From Mesorhizobium ciceri biovar biserrulae WSM1271 (GTDB taxonomy: Bacteria; Pseudomonadota; Alphaproteobacteria; Rhizobiales; Rhizobiaceae): a stretch of 64,000 bases of DNA. The stretch lies in NCBI RefSeq assembly GCF_000185905.1, contig NC_014923.1, positions 2,565,501 to 2,629,500 on the forward strand. Direction: 5' to 3'. Below, piece by piece: positions 60,067 to 64,000 of this stretch. The translations under genes were made by a program, and so were the position numbers. Position 1 is the first letter of the stretch; each line of letters opens with the position of its first letter. The notes below the pieces were generated by a model. The model had not been told where the DNA came from. It ran no database searches and was given only the letters and a program-made list of their open reading frames with translations.

Positions 60067-61055
60067 GCCGGATGACGATCCTCACCGAGCAAGAATTGCG
60101 CGCGATCGTGACACTCGATCTCGATGCAGTCGCCTGCGTCGAAAACGCCTTCCGTGCGCTTGCCACCCTGCCGGTGGCGATGCCGCCGATCCTGCGGCTC
60201 GACATTCCCGAGCATCGCGGCGAGGTCGACGTGAAGACCGCCTACGTGCCTGATATCGACGGTTTCGCCATCAAGATCAGCCCCGGCTTCTTCGACAATC
60301 CGAAGCTCGGCCTGCCCAGCGTCAACGGCATGATGGTGCTGCTGTCGTCCAAAACCGGCCTGGTCGAAGCACTGCTGCTCGACAACGGCTATCTCACGGA
60401 TATCCGAACCGCTGCTGCCGGCGCCGTCGCCGCCAAACATCTGTCGCGGCAGGACTCGTCAGTTGCCGCGATCTTCGGCGCCGGCGTCCAGGCCGGGTTG
60501 CAATTGGAAGCCCTGATGCTGGTGCGGCCGATTGCCGAGGCGCGCATCTGGGCGCGCGACGCGGCAAAGGCCGAGGCAACCGCCGGAGCCCTGCGCGAAA
60601 AGCTCGGCATTCTCGTGCATGCCGAGCCCGACGCGGCAAACGCAGTTGTCGGCGCCGACATCATCGTCACCACCACGCCTTCGACCGAGCCGCTGATCAA
60701 GGCGGGTTTCGTTTCCGCCGGCCAGCACATCACGGCGATGGGCTCCGACGCCGAGCACAAGAACGAGATCGCGCCGGCAATCCTGCGCATGGCCGATCTC
60801 TATGTCGCCGACAGCGCCCGTCAGACGCGGCGGCTGGGTGAGCTGCATCACGCCATCGCGGCGGGCGTGATGGCCGCTGAGGAAGAGGTGACCGAACTTG
60901 GCCAGATCATCGCCGGTAAACGGCATGGTCGGCGCTCGGCCAGCGACATCACCATCGCCGATCTGACCGGCACCGGCGTTCAGGATACGGCGATAGCTAC
61001 GTTCGCCCGCGATCGGGCGCGGGTGGCCGGTTCCGGGGCCATTTTCGAAAGCTGA
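60063..61055 (+). CDS. eutC: EutC, ornithine cyclodeaminase-like reductase of hydroxyectoine use
   Basis: A 330-residue OCD/mu-crystallin protein. The NAD(P) site is AAIFGAGVQAGLQLEALM (about residues 136-153), with HITAMGSDAEHKNEI further on. It is thought to reduce the product of EutB to ectoine. The ATG overlaps the eutB stop as ATGA. It is only distantly like the true ornithine cyclodeaminase at 47751-48797 in this window. A palindromic element follows it. Confidence 0.93.
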   Translation: MSRMTILTEQELRAIVTLDLDAVACVENAFRALATLPVAMPPILRLDIPEHRGEVDVKTAYVPDIDGFAIKISPGFFDNPKLGLPSVNGMMVLLSSKTGLVEALLLDNGYLTDIRTAAAGAVAAKHLSRQDSSVAAIFGAGVQAGLQLEALMLVRPIAEARIWARDAAKAEATAGALREKLGILVHAEPDAANAVVGADIIVTTTPSTEPLIKAGFVSAGQHITAMGSDAEHKNEIAPAILRMADLYVADSARQTRRLGELHHAIAAGVMAAEEEVTELGQIIAGKRHGRRSASDITIADLTGTGVQDTAIATFARDRARVAGSGAIFES

Positions 61056-61065
61056 TGCTGGCCAA

Positions 61066-61150
61066 GGCGTGATCCGGAAAAGTGGGAACCGGTTTTCCGA
61101 AAGATCACGCCCAAACAAGAACGACGGGCCGGTTTCAACGAAGTTGAAAC
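61066..61150. repeat. Two palindromic elements between eutC and eutD
   Basis: GGCGTGATC (61066-61074) pairs with GATCACGCC (61103-61111), enclosing CGGAAAA and TTTTCCG. This 46-base element resembles a very common rhizobial intergenic repeat. A second hairpin, GTTTCAAC-GAA-GTTGAAAC, lies at 61132-61150. They separate the hydroxyectoine genes from the ectoine hydrolysis genes. Confidence 0.8.
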
Positions 61151-61184
61151 AGGCTCAAGGCCCAACAAACGAGGACCAAGAACA

Positions 61185-62363
61185 ATGCAACCGAACCTGA
61201 GATTCTCGCGCGGCGAATATGCGGCTCGCCTCGCCAAGACACGCAAAGCCATGGAGGTGAAGGGCGTCGATCTTCTTGTTATCAGCGACCCGTCCAACAT
61301 GGCCTGGCTGACCGGCTATGACGGCTGGTCGTTCTACGTGCATCAAGCGGTTATCGTGCCGCCATCGGGCGAGCCGGTCTGGTACGGCCGCGGCCAGGAC
61401 GCCAACGGTGCCAAGCGCACTGCCTATCTCGCGCATGACAACATCGTCGGCTATGCCGATCACTATGTGCAGTCGACCGAGCGCCACCCGATGGATTTTT
61501 TGGCCAGCGTGCTTGCGGATCGCGGCTGGGGCAAGCTGACCATCGGCGTTGAGATGGACAATTACTGGTTCTCGGCCGCCGCCTTCGCATCGCTGCAGAA
61601 GCATCTGCCCAATGCCCGCTTTGTCGATGCCACCGCGCTGGTCAACTGGCAGCGCGCGATCAAGAGCCCGACCGAGATCGACTATATGCGCAAGGCGGCT
61701 CGCATCGTCGAGGCGATGCACCAGCGCATTTTCGACAAGATCGAGGTCGGCATGCGCAAATGCGATCTCGTTGCCGAAATCTATGATGCCGGCACGCGCG
61801 GCGTCGACGGCATCGGCGGCGACTATCCGGCGATCGTGCCGCTGCTGCCGTCGGGTGCCGATGCCTCGGCGCCGCATCTGACCTGGGACGACAGACCGAT
61901 GAAGCGGGACGAGGGCACCTTCTTCGAGATTGCCGGCTGCTACAACCGCTATCACTGCCCGCTGTCGCGCACCGTCTTCCTCGGCAAGCCGACGCAGGAA
62001 TTCCTCGATGCCGAGAAGGCGACGCTGGAAGGTATGGAAGCGGGGCTGGCCGCGGCCAAACCCGGCAACGTCTGTGAGGACATCGCCAACGCCTTCTTCG
62101 CCGTGCTGAAGAAGTATGGCATCGTCAAGGACAACCGCACCGGCTATTCGATCGGACTGTCCTATCCGCCGGACTGGGGCGAGCGCACGATGAGCTTGCG
62201 TCCCGGCGACCGCACCGAACTCAAGCCCGGCATGACCTTCCATTTCATGACCGGCCTGTGGCTGGAAACGATGGGACTGGAGATCACCGAGTCCATCCTG
62301 ATCACCGAAACCGGTGTGGAGTGCCTGGCCAATGTGCCGCGTAAGCTGGTGGTGAAGGATTGA
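61185..62363 (+). CDS. eutD: Ectoine hydrolase EutD/DoeA
   Basis: A 392-residue M24/creatinase-family protein: an N-terminal creatinase domain (about 10-160, MAWLTGYDGWSFYVHQAVIV) and a pita-bread domain (about 165-390). It opens the ectoine ring to N-alpha-acetyl-diaminobutyrate and some gamma isomer. Typical text includes GIGGDYPAIVPLLPSG, FFEIAGCYNRYHCPLSRTVF and GERTMSLRPGDRTELKPGMT. GAGGA lies upstream of the ATG. The 129-base gap before it holds palindromic repeats, so it may have its own expression level. Confidence 0.95.
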   Translation: MQPNLRFSRGEYAARLAKTRKAMEVKGVDLLVISDPSNMAWLTGYDGWSFYVHQAVIVPPSGEPVWYGRGQDANGAKRTAYLAHDNIVGYADHYVQSTERHPMDFLASVLADRGWGKLTIGVEMDNYWFSAAAFASLQKHLPNARFVDATALVNWQRAIKSPTEIDYMRKAARIVEAMHQRIFDKIEVGMRKCDLVAEIYDAGTRGVDGIGGDYPAIVPLLPSGADASAPHLTWDDRPMKRDEGTFFEIAGCYNRYHCPLSRTVFLGKPTQEFLDAEKATLEGMEAGLAAAKPGNVCEDIANAFFAVLKKYGIVKDNRTGYSIGLSYPPDWGERTMSLRPGDRTELKPGMTFHFMTGLWLETMGLEITESILITETGVECLANVPRKLVVKD

Positions 62364-62368
62364 GCCCG

Positions 62369-63367
62369 ATGTCGAATCTACGCTCATCACCGGTCGCGCC
62401 GACCGTCGATTTCGACCGCGACGGCGTCCAGCACGGCTTCCTGCGCTTGCCCTACAGCCGCGACGATTCCGCGTGGGGCTCGGTGATGATACCGATCTGC
62501 GTCATCCGCAACGGCAACGGGCCGGCAGCTCTGCTGTCCGGCGCCAACCATGGCGACGAATATGAGGGGCCGCTGGCCCTCTACGATCTCGCCAGGACCC
62601 TCGATCCCAGGCAAGTCAGCGGCACGGTGATCATCGTGCCGGCAATGAACTATCCGGCGTTCCGCGCCGGCACGCGCACCTCGCCGATCGACAAGGGCAA
62701 CATGAACCGCAGCTTTCCCGGCCGGCCGGACGGAACGGTGACCGAAAAGATCGCCGATTACTTTCAACGTGAGCTGCTGCCTCGCGCCGACATCGTGTTC
62801 GACTTCCACTCCGGCGGCAAGACGCTGGACTTCGTGCCGTTCTGCGCGGCGCACACTTTGCCCGACAAGGCGCTGGAACACAAAGCCTTTGACGCGGTCG
62901 CGGCCTTTGCCGCTCCGTTCTCGATGCGCATGATCGAGATCGACGCCGTTGGCATGTACGACACGGCAGCCGAGGAGATGGGCAAGGTCTTCGTCAGCAC
63001 CGAACTTGGCGGCGGCGGCACGTCGCGCGCGCAAACCGTGCGGATCGCGAGGCGCGGCATTCTCAACGTGCTGCGTCATGCCGGCATTGTAGATGGTGCG
63101 GTCGAGAAGACTCGAACCCAGTGGCTCGACATGCCGTCGGGCGATTGTTTCTCGTTCGCCGAAGACGACGGCATGATCGAAACCATGGTCGATCTCGGTG
63201 AGCCCGTCAAAGAAGGCTCGGTGCTGGCGCGCATTCATTCCACCGGCCGCACCGGCGTCGCTCCGCAGGAGATCCGGGCAAAAATGTCGGGCATGCTTGC
63301 GGCGCGGCATTTCCCCGGGCTGGTTAAGGCCGGCGACTGCGCGGCGGTGGTGGCTGTGCACGTCTGA
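62369..63367 (+). CDS. eutE: N-acetyl-diaminobutyrate deacetylase EutE/DoeB
   Basis: A 332-residue zinc hydrolase of the succinylglutamate desuccinylase/aspartoacylase family. Zinc ligands are His and Glu in SGANHGDEYEG (about 64-74) and His in VFDFHSGGKTL (about 145). It deacetylates the EutD product to 2,4-diaminobutyrate. ATG 62369 has AAGGA upstream; a TTG at 62360 overlaps the eutD stop. It is the last gene of the ectoine operon. Confidence 0.94.
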   Translation: MSNLRSSPVAPTVDFDRDGVQHGFLRLPYSRDDSAWGSVMIPICVIRNGNGPAALLSGANHGDEYEGPLALYDLARTLDPRQVSGTVIIVPAMNYPAFRAGTRTSPIDKGNMNRSFPGRPDGTVTEKIADYFQRELLPRADIVFDFHSGGKTLDFVPFCAAHTLPDKALEHKAFDAVAAFAAPFSMRMIEIDAVGMYDTAAEEMGKVFVSTELGGGGTSRAQTVRIARRGILNVLRHAGIVDGAVEKTRTQWLDMPSGDCFSFAEDDGMIETMVDLGEPVKEGSVLARIHSTGRTGVAPQEIRAKMSGMLAARHFPGLVKAGDCAAVVAVHV

Positions 63368-63838
63368 GCGGCTCCGCCGGGGCCTGCTCCACCCGGTTCG
63401 GGTCCATCGTCACTTGTTCTGCGTCCGTCGCGGAGCCCTTCGGCGCGGCGGAAAGAAGCAGGATGGCGGGCGGAGTCGACATTGCAGGAGGATGTCACTA
63501 TATAGCGGCGGCTTCGACCCGCGCGCCCGAGGGCAGCACCTCGAAGCAACTGTGAATGTGTAGTGTTTTGCGCCATCTATTGTGACGGAAATCGGCTCGG
63601 AAACCGGAAAAAAGCAAATAGAAACAGTGGCGCAGCGCTGGGTGTGACCCAGCCAACGGTACCGACCCCTCCAGAATCAGAAAATGCCCTTGACCCCTCG
63701 ATTTCCTATGGCTCTGTGGACCTTGGACGGCATTGGCTTGCCGGCTGACCGCGACTCGGCTGGAATGGGGACATGCATCCTTTGCGGGATGTCGACGTTT
63801 ATGATTACCAACCGGCTTTGCCGCCAGGGAACAGCAGT
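63368..63838. other. 471-base gap after the ectoine operon
   Basis: No convincing gene is seen. A 23-codon frame from ATG 63492 has AGGAGG touching its start codon, too close for normal use. No strong terminator follows eutE. Short frames on both strands lack family features. Confidence 0.5.
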
Positions 63839-64000
63839 ATGAGCGAACACGCCATCGAATTCTTGCGGGGATGGATCGGCGAAAAGGTCCATTGCCAGTC
63901 CTCCCAGGCAAGGATCGACAAGCAGGCCGAAACCTTGGCCAAGGAGTGCGCCGCCGAGGCGGCCGAGGTCGGCATTCCGCTGGAGGATATCCAGGAAGAA
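63839..64000 (+). CDS. DUF768-like protein, N-terminal part
   Basis: An open frame of 54 codons from ATG to the window edge. The start MSEHAIEFLRGWIGEKVHCQ and the segment ECAAEAAEVGIPLEDIQEE resemble DUF768 proteins, small acidic helical proteins that I recall as abundant in Mesorhizobium. CAGGGAAC lies upstream. Function is unknown; the gene continues past the window. Confidence 0.65.
   Translation, partial: MSEHAIEFLRGWIGEKVHCQSSQARIDKQAETLAKECAAEAAEVGIPLEDIQEE

Noticed and set aside
63563..63748. A short frame containing GAALGVTQPTV, like a LysR helix-turn-helix
   Set aside because: The match is only about ten residues, the rest has no LysR text, and no longer frame exists. Chance or an old remnant.
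1..64000. Mobile elements, CRISPR arrays, phage or conjugation genes
   Set aside because: No transposase, integrase, repeat-spacer array or phage structural gene was seen; base composition is even apart from the pilus promoter region.

Overview
The window reads as a high-GC Rhizobiales chromosome segment, most likely Mesorhizobium. Pointers are the Sinorhizobium-type ehu/eut ectoine locus, an alphaproteobacterial Cpa/Tad pilus locus with a CtrA box, many ABC importers with periplasmic binding proteins, rhizobial intergenic palindromes, and a DUF768-like start at the right edge. I see no rRNA or tRNA gene, CRISPR array, integrase or complete insertion sequence. The genus is inferred from remembered family distributions, not from a search.

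Layout. 1-2543: the end of one sugar ABC permease, a binding protein and a second permease. 2604-3137: a small membrane protein. 3182-16405: a Tad (Flp) pilus locus in two divergent arms. The minus arm runs pilin, cpaB, cpaC, a small proline-rich lipoprotein, tadG, two tadE, cpaE, then an L,D-transpeptidase and a coiled-coil membrane protein. The plus arm runs cpaF, tadB, tadC, tadD, cpaA. The 531-bp promoter region between them carries a perfect TTAA-N7-TTAAC CtrA box and seven GANTC sites. 16625-17767: a histidine-rich polytopic membrane protein. 17787-24437: a BMP-type nucleoside importer with two nucleoside hydrolases. 24691-25856: a tandem DUF1185 pair. 26070-31293: DUF1330 and MarR genes, an enamidase-like amidohydrolase, a second MarR, an isochorismatase-fold hydrolase and two SDR enzymes. 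31290-38917: a sugar or sugar-acid ABC importer with isomerase, Gfo/Idh dehydrogenase, SDR and mannonate dehydratase. One 15-bp operator-like word (TTGATGGTCATA..) occurs in three promoter regions between 24.5 and 36.7 kb, which suggests a shared regulon.

39234-42956: a 2OG-Fe(II) oxygenase, a bacterial-luciferase-family monooxygenase and an NADP oxidoreductase. 43048-46802: a translationally coupled minus-strand operon (RpiR regulator, cysteine hydrolase, glutamine-synthetase-like ligase, N-formylglutamate amidohydrolase) ending in what looks like the first 30 codons of a lost aminotransferase. 46948-47722: two gene fragments fused out of frame (FAD oxidoreductase 5' end and PaiB 3' end). 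47751-48797: ornithine cyclodeaminase.

48810-63367: a near-complete ectoine and 5-hydroxyectoine import and catabolism island. The minus arm is asnC/doeX, aldehyde dehydrogenase (ssd/doeC), aminotransferase (atf/doeD) and a zinc-type alcohol dehydrogenase. The plus arm is enuR, ehuABCD and eutABCDE. Hydroxyectoine is converted to ectoine (EutABC), the ring is opened (EutD) and deacetylated (EutE), and transaminase plus dehydrogenase yield aspartate. EhuB conserves its ligand-binding residues at the spacing I recall for S. meliloti EhuB. Large palindromic elements sit inside this operon at ehuB/ehuC and eutC/eutD.
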